Below are positions 10,130-21,752 of a stretch of 64,000 bases of DNA, in pieces. The DNA comes from Candidatus Mycoplasma haematohominis (lineage in GTDB: Bacteria > Bacillota_I > Bacilli_A > Mycoplasmatales > Mycoplasmoidaceae). The translations under genes and the position numbers were made by a program. Under the pieces are notes generated by a model that had not been told where the DNA came from, did no database searches, and saw nothing but the letters and a program-made list of their open reading frames with translations. The stretch's first letter is position 1; each line of letters starts with the position of its first letter. Location: assembly GCF_902712995.1 (NCBI RefSeq), contig NZ_CACTIB010000008.1, forward strand, positions 1 through 64,000, read 5' to 3'.

Positions 10130-10979
10130 TTTCTTTATTCTTATTCCTAAACATCTGGTAACAATTAAATCCTAAAACAATAGTAGTTACGCCTACTATC
10201 ACTAAAGAGCCAAAAACAGAGGCTCATATTTTAATGCCCGTTTTCATGCTGTATAACTCAGTAGAGATGGTATTTACACCTCCTCTAACTAAATTAGTAA
10301 TGATGTAATCATCAAAAGAAATAGTGAAAGCCAGTAATGCGGCGCCTAATATATTTGAAACCAAACTAGGTAGTATTACGTAGATAATGGATTCAAAAAA
10401 ATGGAAATTCAAATCATAAGAAGCCCTGAGTAAATTGATATTCAATTTACTTAATTTTGGATATAAAAAGATCACTACATAAGGTATTTGCAAAGCTATG
10501 TGGGTAAGAATTACAGTAAAAAAACCTAAATTAATACCCAGGGGAACTATCAGAGTAGCAAATAAAAAGGAGAAAGCTATGGCTTGTACTATATCTGGAC
10601 AAGAAATAGTTATGTTACAGAATAAGAATGTATATTTTTGACCCTTACCATAGTTTTTTCAGATACTAACAGTAGTCAATAAACCTATAAATAAAGAAAT
10701 AGGAATAGAAATAAAGGCAATTATTAAAGAATTGACAAGAGAAGGGCCTACATTAGTACTATCTAAGCTAGTAGTAAAGAATTCCACATAATTCTGAATT
10801 CCATTAAAGGAACCTAATACAGTAGGAACAGTGCCCTTAGTAGATTTCTCATTAAAAGACAGGAATATAAAACAAATAAGAGGAACATATAAACCAAAAA
10901 GAACAATAAATAAGAACCATTTCTGAAACAATCTTCTCCAAAAATTAATATCAGTAGCATTAAGCCAAAAGTTAACCAT
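10122..10979 (-). CDS. potC: Spermidine/putrescine transporter permease PotC
   Basis: Inner-membrane permease of the polyamine ABC importer, 285 aa, with about six hydrophobic helices. The coupling segment that docks on the ATPase is visible as LLRASYDLNFHFFESI, and it is followed by LAFTISFDDYIIT, typical of PotC. The start at 10979 overlaps the end of potB by 8 bases and the stop overlaps the potD start, which indicates translational coupling. Confidence 0.9.
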
Positions 10980-11832
10980 GAATTGAAAATCTACCGAACC
11001 TCCTATGTAAATCTCTTTTTATTTTTACGAATATAGACTTAAAACCATAGAAACAACAAAATATGACAAACATTACATAGGCAATGAACAAAGTAACAAA
11101 AGACAATCTATTGTTTGAGATAGATCCAGTATTTCCTGACTGAACCAAAGAATGAATGTTCTGGGCTATCAATTTAGAACCTTGCTCGCAGTTAAGAAAA
11201 TCAGCCACACTAATAGAAGTAACAGCGGGCAAAAAAACTAAGAAAAAAACAGCAACAATGGATTTCTTAGTATAAGGAATAACTATCTTAATAGCTGATT
11301 CCAACCTACTACTTCCCAAATCTAAAGAAGCGTTAATTATATTTTTAGGAATGCTGCTAATAATGTTGTAGAAATTCAATATAGCTATAGGCAAATATAT
11401 ATAAACAAGACCAATAATTACATAAGCAAGACCTCTAGTACTATTCACATCTCCATAGACTAAATCAAAGAAACTCTTTAATCCAACTAACTTAACAAAG
11501 AAACTACTTCATAGAGGAGCAGTAACTAGAGAAACAATAAGTACTTTAAAAATAGAACTCTTTAAATTAGCTACTAAATAGGCAAATGGATATCCAATAA
11601 CCATAACTATTAACAAGGTTCAAGTTGCTACCCAAAAACTTCTGATTAAGGAAAAAAGTAAACCTATATGAACAAAAGCTGTATTATCGATGAAAGAAGA
11701 TCCTTGCTCGACTGAAACTGCTTTAAGAGCAAGTATCAAGAAAGGAATAAATGTAAATAAGATTACAAAGAAATGAAAAAAAACAAGATAAGGATTATAT
11801 TTTTTAATCTTCTCAAGTGCCAAATAAAACAT
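10972..11832 (-). CDS. potB: Spermidine/putrescine transporter permease PotB
   Basis: Second permease of the polyamine importer, 286 aa, with about six membrane helices. The EAA-like coupling loop appears as NASLDLGSSRLESAIKIVIP. It starts 6 bases after the potA stop and overlaps potC. One internal TGA is Trp. The gene order potA-potB-potC-potD is the standard one. Confidence 0.9.
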
Positions 11833-11838
11833 TTCTGT

Positions 11839-13188
11839 TTAAGGCACTTTCATGACGTGTACGTCCATAGAATCTCATACAAGACCTATTCTCTTTCCTA
11901 TAGACACCTCATCTATATTCTCAACGTAAATAATCTCATTTAAAAATCTACATCTAAGTTCCCATAATTGACCCTTATATATGGTTTCTAGCACTGTCAC
12001 GGTCACTAAACCTTTGTCTTCATCGACAACGTCATAATCCTCTGGTCTAATCATTACATTAACTGGTTCATTAGCTTCAAAACCAGTGCATACATCAGTA
12101 GTAAACTCATTATTGCCAACTAATATCACTCCTGGTCTTAAATATGTACCACTAAAAATATTAGCTTTACCCATAAAAGTAGCTACTCATGTGTTGACTG
12201 GTGAATCGTATAGTTCAGAAGGAGTACCTATTTGTTCTATCTGTCCTTTCCTTAAAACAACTATCTTGTCTGAAAGAACTAAAGCTTCCTTCTGATTATG
12301 AGTGATCAACAAGAAAGTAATCTTCAATCTTTTATGTAGATTCTTTAATTGAAGTTGTAACTTTTCTCTTACTTCTTCATCTAAAGCGGATAAAGGTTCA
12401 TCTAATAGTAGTATCTTGGGTTCTGTAATAATAGCTCTAGCTAAAGCTACTCTCTGTCTCTGTCCTCCAGATAAAGTATCATGACTAGCTTGTTCTTTCC
12501 CTTCTAGACCAACTAAATTAATAATTCTTTGAACTCTAGTCCTTATCTCCTTCTTATTTAGTGGTCTCTTTGTGTACTTATTTATTAGTTTTTTCTGCTT
12601 TAGTACTGAGTAATACTCTCAATATGATCTCCAGTAATCTAAATCATTAATCTGAGCATTTATATTTTTCAATAACAAAGAGTGTCACTTGTGTGATCAT
12701 GTGCCTTCCTTTAAATTAGCTAACTTTTTAGTTAACTCTTCCCTTTTAGTAAATAACACATTCACTCTGCATGATAAGACTGCTAATTTATTCCTAGACT
12801 TAGTTCTAGATTTATCTATTTGTGCCTGTATAGTCTTATGAATATTGGCAGATATATTTTCTCTATCTGTAAACATCTTTCTTAGACCAAAAGCAATATT
12901 CTCAAAAACATTCATGTTTGGGAATAAAGCATAGTCTTGAAAAACAGTAGCTGTTGGTCTTTGATTTGGAGGCATATCTTTTATATCTATTCCATTCAAC
13001 AATATCTTTCCCGAATCAGGCTTAATAAATCCAGCTATTAGATTAAGTATTGTAGATTTACCTGAACCAGAAGCTCCTAGTATGGATACAAAGGAACCCT
13101 CTTCTATGTCGAGATTAAACTTCGTTAGAACCCTATTGTTTTCTGAATAAGACTTATTTATATCTTTAAGAGAAATAAAAGTAGACAA
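11839..13188 (-). CDS. potA: Spermidine/putrescine transporter ATP-binding protein PotA
   Basis: ATPase of the polyamine importer, 449 aa. Walker A is GASGSGKST (about residues 38-46), the Q-loop VFQDYALF about 87-94, the signature LSGGQ about 239-243, then [11 protein letters not shown] and the H-loop TH. About 100 extra residues, Lys-rich and poorly conserved, sit between Q-loop and signature. The known Mycoplasma genitalium PotA is also enlarged, so the insertion is not decay. The C-terminal OB-like regulatory domain ([10 protein letters not shown]) is present. First gene of the pot operon. Confidence 0.93.
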
Positions 13189-13194
13189 CTCTAC

Positions 13195-14040
13195 CTATTG
13201 TTTTTGCTGCTGATCAAGCGCTTTAAAGTTTTTATCTAGTTCTTGGTATGCAATCATTCTGCTATCGTCTATTAACTTAAATGACTCATCTGTCTTATAT
13301 TTATATTCTTTTAATCTTGAAATTCTACTACTAAAAGAAATAAATTTCTGTTGTTTCTTATAAATTTCTCTCTGATAGAACTCTAATTTCTCAATTACTG
13401 CTTGTAAATAAATAGTTAGATCTAATACTAGTGTTTCAAACATAATAGTTCTGTTAGTCAATATATAAGAGATCTTGTCTTGAATATCATAAGCTGCTTT
13501 AAAGTCACTTGCTAGATTAGTTTCCTGTATTAAAGCAAGTATTGAATATAAATGTAAATGTAATCTAGTTAATTCTTCTACTTGCTCATCAGAAGCAAGA
13601 GGGGCTCTAACACATTCCTGTGAAGCTATTTCTGGTTCTTTAGTTAGAGAAGATAAATAATGACCGTGTTGTTCAGGATCAAACTGAAAACCTGCACTTT
13701 CTTCATCTAATTCTGAAGCTAGTCTTTCTTTTATTAAGTTAGATAGTTTTTTTGTTTGCTCCTGTTTTTCTTCCTCTTCTTTATTTAATGGAGCAAGAGC
13801 TGAAAGTCTTTTTCTTTCATACTTAGACGGTAAGTACTCAATACTTGCTGGTATAGGAGGAAGAGATAACTTTTTAAGTTCTAGAACTGGTTCTTGTTCT
13901 GAGAAAAGTAACTTAGCACTCTTCTTATGTTTTTCGAAACAAGGAAGATGTTTTAATTCGGGAATATCAGTATTCCTTCTTTCTATTTGCTCTGAGTTGT
14001 AGTATGGTTTCTCCTGATTTTTAGACTTAAAGAATTCCAT
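13195..14040 (-). CDS. Hypothetical helical protein, 281 aa
   Basis: Complete frame from ATG 14040 to TAG 13195, with no TGA Trp codon. The N-terminal half is Pro/Lys/Glu-rich and probably disordered; the C-terminal half (about 150-281) is predicted coiled coil with Tyr/Gln-rich heptads and ends DQQQKQ. No signal peptide or membrane helix. It starts 4 bases after the gene at 14045 and ends 6 bases before potA, so it is in the same operon. I do not recognise the family. Confidence 0.7.
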   Translation of the reverse strand: MEFFKSKNQEKPYYNSEQIERRNTDIPELKHLPCFEKHKKSAKLLFSEQEPVLELKKLSLPPIPASIEYLPSKYERKRLSALAPLNKEEEEKQEQTKKLSNLIKERLASELDEESAGFQFDPEQHGHYLSSLTKEPEIASQECVRAPLASDEQVEELTRLHLHLYSILALIQETNLASDFKAAYDIQDKISYILTNRTIMFETLVLDLTIYLQAVIEKLEFYQREIYKKQQKFISFSSRISRLKEYKYKTDESFKLIDDSRMIAYQELDKNFKALDQQQKQ

Positions 14041-14044
14041 TGTC

Positions 14045-15013
14045 TTATTGTTGTTGTGATTGTGGAGCTACATCTGCTGGTCATTCATGTCTATCTATAA
14101 CTGTTTCTGGAATTTCATTAGACTTAGATTCTTCTTTAGGAGCTACTACAGGACTTGCTCCTTTTCTAAGGAAAGTACCACAATCTAACATAGTTTCTTC
14201 TGGATCTATTTCTCCTATTAATGGTTCTTCAAAAATATCAGCATGAATAACTGACATAACCTTTGAGAACTTTTTAAAGTTTATCTCTGTTAGATATCTA
14301 GATCTACCAACATAAGCAACACACTTTTGTGGTTTAAATAGGGTTTCAGCTTCAAACATAGGACAAGTTCCATCTTTATCAAACGGACTAGAACAGAAAG
14401 GAGAAAAGATTTGTCTTATTGTGAAACAAACTCTATTGAATAAATATAAGTTTCAATATTGTTTTTCATAAGTATGAGCTCCAATTTCATCTGTCTTAAC
14501 AAAATGACTAACATGAGCATATTTCTGGAATTTAAGGAAGAATTTATATTCTCTTGTTTGTCTTTTAGCTACTTCTTTAGCATCAAATCCTATTTCTTCT
14601 ACATCTTCAAAGAAGTTAATAACTCCCTTTCTGATATCGTTTTCTTTCTTTAAGTATTTCTTTTCAGGAACTGCACTACTTGAAACATCTATTTCTGGTT
14701 CAGGTAATTCAGAAGATTCAACTAAACCTTCTTCAAAAGTTTTTTCTGGATCTAAAGAAATCTCTTCATTTATTTCTTCTCCTTCTGTCTCTTCTTTAAT
14801 TTCATCAGTGTTTTCGCTTTCTTCTAAATCTGCTGTTTCAGATGCTGTTTCAGATGCTGTTTCAGATGCTGTTTCAGATGCTGTTTCAGATGCTGTTTCA
14901 GATGCTGTTTCAGATGCTGTTTCAGATAATTCAGAAGTGGATTGTTCTGAATTATCTACTTCCCTGTCTTTCTCAGAATCATCAACTAAACCAAACAAAG
15001 TCTCTCCGAACAT
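14045..15013 (-). CDS. Hypothetical acidic protein with SETA tandem repeat, 322 aa
   Basis: Runs from ATG 15013 to TAA 14045 with two TGA as Trp; an in-frame TAA at 15020-15022 fixes the start. Residues about 29-60 are eight copies of Ser-Glu-Thr-Ala from a 12-bp repeat. The N-terminal 120 residues are strongly acidic and low-complexity. The C-terminal part looks folded, with several Cys and a LTEINFKKFSKVMSV segment, and the protein ends QSQQQ. No membrane helix. The repeat could change length without changing frame. Unknown function. Confidence 0.7.
14831..14926. repeat. 12-bp tandem repeat, 8 copies
   Basis: Eight copies of TGCTGTTTCAGA in a row, coding SETA units in the minus-strand gene at 14045. 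The unit is a multiple of three, so copy-number changes alter length and not frame. Confidence 0.95.
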
Positions 15014-15019
15014 ATCAAA

Positions 15020-15316
15020 TTATGAAATATCTTCATCAGTTGAAGACAAATAAAATTCTATATTCTTAGTGATAGTTTTATTAATACTTATCAATTCTTG
15101 TTCGATGTCTGCTTCTATAATGAATGGATTTTCTTCCCTTCCAGGTTTCAAAAAAGAATCATCACTATAAGAAAAATTAGAAAATTCTCCTTTCATTGCA
15201 GCACTTCTGCTTCATAACTTTCTACCATATTTCTTAAAAGAAATTATCTCTCTCAATAGTTCAGTAAGAGTTATTTTCTTAATTACTCTTTTAGCTAATT
15301 TATTCTTCTTAACCAT
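15020..15316 (-). CDS. Hypothetical basic protein, 98 aa
   Basis: Starts at ATG 15316 (MVKKNKLAKRVIKKITL) and ends at TAA 15020; one TGA is Trp. The N-terminus is strongly basic, the C-terminus acidic. No membrane helix. It sits 6 bases upstream of the SETA-repeat gene and 3 bases after the split deoD-like gene, so it is probably co-transcribed. Not recognised. Confidence 0.6.
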
Positions 15317-15319
15317 AAT

Positions 15320-16006
15320 CTAGCAGCTACATCTAAAAATAAACTCTAAAGCTAATCTAATCAAACAATCTAAATCTGACTGTCTTTTCTCTAATAAATA
15401 ATGTTGGACATCTAAAAAACCAGGATCTCTTACTGCATATAAACAAATCATATCCCTATTATGTCTCAAAGCTATTTCATATAAAGCAAAAGCTTTCTTA
15501 TCAAAACAAGGAGAAGTTATTTTTCCGCTTGGAAGAGGAGGAGCTCCAAATACATTAGATACAGAATAACAAGAAACAGGCATTAAATTTTCCACATATT
15601 TTTTAGATAAATCTAATATTCTTTTTTACAACCTCTTATCTAACTCCAATGATTTCTTGTTCTGAAAATCATTTAGATTCAACAAAGATCTGTAATCGCT
15701 ATCGCACTTAACTGCCGTAACTAATACATGATCTCCATCATGTACTCTCTTAGAATCATGTCAACAATAACAATAACCAACATTAACAATTAAATCTAAA
15801 TCTTCAAAAAGAAATAAATCTTCTGTTCTCAATGCGACTGAATCTTTATTTGAACCTATAAAAAAAACTTTTACTAATGAACCTTTATAGTCGCCTTGAT
15901 AGGCATGCATTCCAAAGAGATTATCTAACTCCCTTGTGTCTTTCAATAATTCATAGATAACAAAATCTAACCTTGCTGGATCATCAATCACCAGTGCAAT
16001 ATTCAT
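15320..16006 (-). pseudogene. Diverged purine nucleoside phosphorylase (deoD) paralogue split by an in-frame TAA
   Basis: Two frames in the same register, 16006-15626 and the one ending 15320, together span 228 codons, nearly the length of the intact deoD at 23026 (233 aa). The first part aligns with DeoD residues 1 to about 140 (IDDPARLDF with GDPLRAKW, ending LELDKRL with DLDKKI). After TAA 15628-15626 the second part continues the alignment (SVSNVF with SSNVF; FALYEIALRHNRD with FALFVEAKRANKQ; a Cys-containing end). Phosphate-site RIGSCGA has become VNVGYCYC and the VEMES motif is lost, so catalysis is unlikely even with readthrough. A GTG at 15595 could start the second half separately. 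Confidence 0.7.
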
Positions 16007-16036
16007 AATTTGTTCAAATATCCAGTTCCAAAATCC

Positions 16037-17557
16037 CTATTTAATCAAACATTTTCCAGTCATTTCTGAAGGTTGTTCAACTCCAAGGAGATATAGAAGG
16101 GTAGGGGCAATATCTCCTAATACGCCATCATCTCGTAGAGATAAGTCTTTTTGGCAAACAATAAACGGAACTAGGTTAGTTGTATGCGCAGTATGTGGTT
16201 TACCATCTTCGGTTATCATAACTTCAGCATTTCCGTGATCAGCTATAACAACTAACACCCCACCTAACTCTTGAATTCGCTTATAAATTCTTCCTATCTG
16301 TGTATCAACTGTCTCGCAGGCCTTAATAGTCGCATCTAAAGAACCACTATGTCCAACCATATCTGGGTTAGCAAAATTAAGTATTACTAAATCTACTTTG
16401 TCTAGCTCAGCTAATAAAGCATCGCAGACTTCGGGAGCTGACATCTCTGGCTTAAGGTCATAAGTAGCAACTTTTGGAGATGGAATAAGTATTTTCTTCA
16501 TCTTTGGATACTCAACTGTCTTACCCCCATCAAAGAAATGAGTAACGTGAGGATATTTTTCAGTTTCCGCAATTCTAAGTTGAGCAAGCCCTGCTTGATG
16601 CAAAACTTCTCCTAAAGTGTTTTTGATGTCAAAAGGTGGGAATAGTGTTGCGGTTAAATTTATCTTTTCATAATCCATTAAGGAAAATAGAGCAACATTA
16701 TTTAATTGTTTTGATGGAACATAGTCATATAGGTCTTTAGAACCTACAAGCATATGAGAAATCTGTCTTGCTCTATCTGGTCTGAAGTTTAAGAAAACTA
16801 CTACATCATTGTCTTCGATAGCTAAATTCTCGGATTTAGAAGAAATGGCAGGTTTTATAAATTCATCGGTTGTTCCCTCTGTATATGATTTCTTAATGTA
16901 TTGAATTGGATCATCATAGGTTACGGTTCTGTCTGTCCCAACTAGGTACTTAAATACTTGTTCCTCTCTATCTCAGTTTTTATCTCTGTCCATAGCGAAA
17001 TATCTACCAGAGATAACTCCCATACTTCCTCCTGTTTGTTCAACAGTTTCAACTATTTTTAAGAAATCTGTTTGTGCAGCATTAGGAGAAACATCTCTAC
17101 CATCTGTGAAAGCATGAAGAACATAAGGCTGATTTTTAGATTTACACAACTTAGCAAATTCAATGAAGTGATTCATATTGGAGTGAACTCCACCTTCAGA
17201 GATAAGAGATAGGAAGTGTAGCTTACATTTTCTCTCTTTAACTAAATCAAAGAATTGAATAACTGCTGGTTGTTGACCTAATTCTCCTTTCTTAATGCAA
17301 TTGTTAATAAGTGATAATCCAGTGAATACTACTCTTCCTGCACCTAAATTTATGTGTCCAACTTCAGAATTACCCATTTGTCCATCAGGTAAACCTACAG
17401 CTTCTCCTGAAGCACTAAGAGTGGAATTAGGATAATTAGCTACTAAGTAATCTATAGTTGGTGTTTTGGCTAGTAAAGGGGAATTACCAACCTTATTTTC
17501 AGTTAGACCCCACCCGTCCATAATACATAGGACTACTGGCCTATAACTTTTTGTCAT
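16037..17557 (-). CDS. gpmI: Phosphoglycerate mutase, 2,3-bisphosphoglycerate-independent
   Basis: Interconverts 3- and 2-phosphoglycerate in glycolysis. The 506-residue length is typical. The metal-site motif LCIMDGWG (about residues 10-17) and the catalytic serine motif GNSEVGH (about 62-68) are present, with HGNAEVM and HTAHTTN near the C-terminus. One TGA is Trp. It lies 70 bases downstream of tpiA, another glycolytic gene. Confidence 0.95.
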
Positions 17558-17627
17558 GATACAAATTTAAAGTAAGCAAAAACAACTACCGAATATCACT
17601 TTTCTGTAAATTTGCTTCAAAATTACT

Positions 17628-18335
17628 TTATTTAAGGGTGGCCATATCTCAAAATTCTTCAATCTTCAAGCTAGCTCCACCAACGAGAACTCCATCAATA
17701 TTTGCTTCATCTAAATAAGTCTTGTAATTCTTAGCATTAACTGACCCTCCGTACAAGAATCTAACAGTTGAAGCTGTTTGCGCCCCTCACTTCATAGATA
17801 TAGCATCTTTTATTTGTCTCAGAATACCTGCAGCCGTAGAAGCGTCCATTGCTGATCCGCTACCAATTGCACTAATTGGTTCATAAGCGATAATTACTTT
17901 CTTTCAGTCCTCCTCACTTAAAGATTTCAACTCTTCAGTAACTTCATTCACTGGATCTTTTCCGCAACAATAGATAACTTCTAGACCTTGATCTAGAGCT
18001 GATCTAACTTTGTTGGTAATAACTATTGCATTCTGACTAAGAGCTCTACATTCTGAATGACCAATAAGAGTAGCGGGAACTTCAATAGAAGCTATTTGAG
18101 CGGCAGAAATCTGAGAAGTAAAAGCACCTTTGTCGGCAGGATGTAAATCTTGTGCCAATACTTTTATATCTGCTCCCACTTTCTGAGCAGCTTCTTTCAG
18201 ATAAATATAAGGAACAGCAATACCAACTAAAGTTTTAGGGGGTTCCTTAGCCATAAGGATTCTCATTTCTTCAATGTAATTTTGAAAATCCCTGTAAAGG
18301 AAATTCATTTTCAGATTACCGAAGATGATTTTCAT
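17628..18335 (-). CDS. tpiA: Triosephosphate isomerase
   Basis: Interconverts dihydroxyacetone phosphate and glyceraldehyde 3-phosphate. The 235-residue protein carries GNLKMN (catalytic Lys), LIGHSECR (catalytic His) and [11 protein letters not shown] (catalytic Glu), and ends with LVGGASLK. Two TGA are Trp. It precedes gpmI on the same strand. Confidence 0.95.
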
Positions 18336-18365
18336 AATTAAAAGATGAATTGCCTAGTTTTTATT

Positions 18366-19247
18366 TTACAGCAAAAAACTTTTGTCAAAAATCGTGCATA
18401 GCATCCTTTTGAACAACAAGTAAAAAAGACATCCTTGAAAACAAACGACAATAAAAAAGACTGTTTTATATCTGAAATTAACTTTATGCATCTTATGACA
18501 ATACATACACTCATCTACTAATTTTTCTCTACCAAAATTATCTTCTAAAGCCTTTATTATCCTGTCATTTCCTGATTTAAACATGAAATATTGAAGTAGG
18601 TTCAACAGTGAAAAGAAAGCAGCTATGAAAAATACATAGTGGGATCAGTCAAATTTTTCCAAGTCTCATTCTTGAAAAATTTTTGAGTTCTTAGGCGCGC
18701 CTGTATTAACAGCAGCATCAATACCAATTCCAAGCAACACATAGAGAATATGAACTAGAAATAGAGCGCCAAAGCCAAGAGTAGTCCAGAAATGTAAACA
18801 TCTTCTTTCACAATACAAAAGATAAAGTTCTCTTATAACTGGAGTTGACTGTTTAGGAAAATCAGCTAAACACTTATTTCTTCCCAACAATCTTTTCTTG
18901 ATACTCCCTGAACCTATTATCCTTGCGCACGAGAAAACAATAAACTCAGATCCAAGCAGCAAAGCAGGAAATAAACCATTAGCTCACAGTGTTTTGTCTT
19001 TACCCTGCATAGCATAATACCAATACCAAAAGAAAGCCATAGCAAGAACCAATAGCATAAAAACTAGAGTTCAAAACATTCGAACTCTTACTATGTTCCT
19101 TAAAGCTTCTTTGCAAATCTTCTCATTTCTATCCTTTATTTTCTGTATTTTCTGAGCTCTAGCTTCTGCTTCTTTACTATCTGAGGTTAGGGTTTCAGTT
19201 TGAATCTGTTCTTGTGATAAATCTTGTAAATTAAGGTCTGTCTCCAT
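18366..19247 (-). CDS. Hypothetical membrane protein, 293 aa
   Basis: From ATG 19247 to TAA 18366 with three TGA as Trp. A charged cytoplasmic N-terminus (about 55 residues) is followed by roughly four membrane helices, including FMLLVLAMAFFWYWYYAM and TTLGFGALFLVHILYVLL. A C-x-x-C pair (MYCHK) lies in the last loop. It starts 3 bases after the gene at 19251 and precedes tpiA. Not recognised. Confidence 0.65.
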
Positions 19248-19250
19248 TAT

Positions 19251-19931
19251 CTAAGTCTTGAGAACCTCAGATTTAGCGAGTGGTTTTTTCCTACTTGAAA
19301 GGGGGATAACACTGCTCATTCTTTCCAGTGTTTCATCAAACTCCCTGTTCTTTTCGTCAATTAACTTCTGTAAATCTTTATAGGCGCAATATCTATTTTT
19401 ATAACTTTCTATTAACTCAGGAGTTTTAACATATCTAAATGTCTTAATAATATCTTCCAGTCTTCTTATCAAATAATCAATTTCAATGATGCTTGCAGAA
19501 AAAGCAGTATCTAGAACTTTTTGTGTATTTAAAAGATCAGTTGCTTTAAAAGTAAGACTAGAAATTTCTTGAGACAACTGAACTCCTTGTTCGTATTTAC
19601 TTAAAAAATATTGATACTCCTTATCATGCACATTTTCTTGTAAAGGAGGAACCTTAGCATAAATAGAGCAATATCTATTCAATTCCTTCTCTTTTTTCAA
19701 TAAATCAATATCTATCTTTGCAGCCTCTACTTTCCTATCATTAATCTGCATTACAACCTCAAAAAACTTCTTCTTGATATCATCAGAGATGTTGGAATAC
19801 TCATCCTTCATTCTCTTTCCTTCACTAGCAATTGCATCCAGAACTTGAGATAGATCGGGATTTGGATCTATTTCACCCAAAGACTCAATTACTCGAGCTA
19901 TTCTCTCTTTGATTTCTTGAATATCTGACAC
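19251..19931 (-). CDS. Hypothetical coiled-coil protein, 226 aa
   Basis: Complete frame from ATG 19931 to TAA 19251 without TGA. Almost entirely charged alpha-helix with heptad-like spacing, no signal peptide or membrane helix, so probably cytoplasmic. It lies between lepA and a membrane protein with only a few bases on either side. It may act with the membrane protein, but nothing in the sequence proves that. Confidence 0.7.
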   Translation of the reverse strand: MSDIQEIKERIARVIESLGEIDPNPDLSQVLDAIASEGKRMKDEYSNISDDIKKKFFEVVMQINDRKVEAAKIDIDLLKKEKELNRYCSIYAKVPPLQENVHDKEYQYFLSKYEQGVQLSQEISSLTFKATDLLNTQKVLDTAFSASIIEIDYLIRRLEDIIKTFRYVKTPELIESYKNRYCAYKDLQKLIDEKNREFDETLERMSSVIPLSSRKKPLAKSEVLKT

Positions 19932-19949
19932 TTCGATTACTTAAGGATT

Positions 19950-21752
19950 TTAATTCTTAAAAACCTTTTCAAATATATTAGGTGGTAAACTAACCTTTCC
20001 AATTTGCTTCATTTTCTTCTTACCCTGTTTTTGTTGTTCTCATAACTTCTTTTTTCTTGTTATATCTCCTCCGTAGCATTTAGCAGTAACATTTTTTCTT
20101 AAAGCTCTGATATCTTCCCTACATATAACTCTATTGTTAATTACTGCTTGAATTGTTATTTCAAACAAATGTGGAGAAATATTTTCTTTAAGTTTATCAA
20201 CTAATTTTTTTCCTTTTCTATATGCAGAATCTCCTGGTTCTGAAATAAATGAAAAAGAAGGAGCTATTAATCCATTTATTAGTATGTCAACTTTTACTAA
20301 TTTATTTTCCTTATAACCTATCAACTCATAATCTATAACTCCATATCCATGAGTAATAGTTTTTATGGCGTCATAGAAATCCTGAATAATTTCACTTAAA
20401 GGTAATTCGTATTTAAGTGTTGCTTGATCTGCACTTAGATATTCCAAATCAACATATCTAGCTCTAAAACGTTCTAATAATTCCATTATTTTCCCTATAT
20501 GCTCCTTAGGAGTATTTATTTCAGCTGCTACATAAGGTTCCTTAATAAGAGCAACCTTAGTTGGATCTGGTAAATCAGAAGGAGAAGTTAGATAGAAATA
20601 TTCTCCATTAGTTAAATGAACTTCATACTTAACCGCTGGATTAGTAACAATAACAGTCATTCCATACTCTCTAGATAATCTTTCCTTAATAATCTCTAGA
20701 TGTAATAGCCCTAGGAAACCACATCTACAACCAAAACCTAGAGAAGGAGATGATTCATATTGATACTCAAATGAACCATCAGAAAGAGATAATTTTTCTA
20801 CTGCAGACTTAAACAAATTTTTCTTCTCTGTCTCGACTGGAAAGAAAGAAGAATAAACCATTGGTAACACATCCTCATAACCAGGTAAAGGTTCTAAACA
20901 AGGAGTATCAGCAAGAGTGATAGTATCTCCTGTCTTTACTTCCTTTAAATTCTTTACATTAGCACTAACTCATCCTACTTCTCCTGCTCTTAACTCTTTT
21001 ATAGAGACCATCTTAGGAGTCTTAATACCTAAATCAATAACATCTGCTGAGTTATTGAATCTCATGAACTTAATACGATCTCCTGTTCTAAGAATTCCTT
21101 CAAATATTCGAATGAATATTATTACTCCCTTAAAAGGGTCATAATATGAATCAAAAATTAGAGCTTTAAGTGGTTTATTTACATCTGTAGAAGCAGAAGG
21201 GAATTTAGATATACAAGTATCCAGTAGAGTGTCTACTCCCATTCCTGATTTAGCTGAAATAGGTATAGCTTCTTCTGGATTTAAACCTAATTTATCTTTT
21301 ATTTGTTGATGAACCATTTCTAATCTAGCAGCAGGCATATCTATCTTGTTGATAGCTACTACTATCTTCAGATTAGCTTTAAGAGCTAAAAAAAAGTTAG
21401 AGATAGTTTGTGCCTGTATTCCCTGTGTAGCATCAATAACTAGTATTGTTCCTTCGCATGCAGAAAGTGATCTAGAAACTTCATAACTAAAGTCAGCATG
21501 ACCTGGAGTATCTATTAAGTTAAGCTGTGTTTCCTGTTCTGTGCCTTTCTTATAGATCAACCTAACAGCATTTAACTTAATAGTTATCCCCCTTTCTCTT
21601 TCTAGATCCATAGAGTCTAGAATTTGAGGCTTCATCTCCCTATCTGAGAGAGCTGAAGTTATTTCGATTAATCTGTCAGACAGAGTAGTCTTACCATGAT
21701 CAATGTGCGCAATAATACAAAAATTCTTGATTAATGGAGGACTAGTCTTCAC
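19950..21752 (-). CDS. lepA: Elongation factor 4 (back-translocating GTPase LepA)
   Basis: Ribosome-associated GTPase, 600 aa, full length. The G1 motif AHIDHGKTT, G2 RERGIT, G3 DTPGHADF and G4 NKIDMP are all seen in the first 130 residues. The LepA-specific C-terminal domain is present (YGGDITRKKKL). The start is GTG at 21752, overlapping by one base the stop of the upstream gene. Two TGA are Trp. Confidence 0.97.

Noticed and set aside
14808..15069. Plus-strand open frames with repeated VSDA or MLFQ units
   Set aside because: They are the opposite strand of the SETA repeat gene; the 12-bp repeat keeps several frames open.
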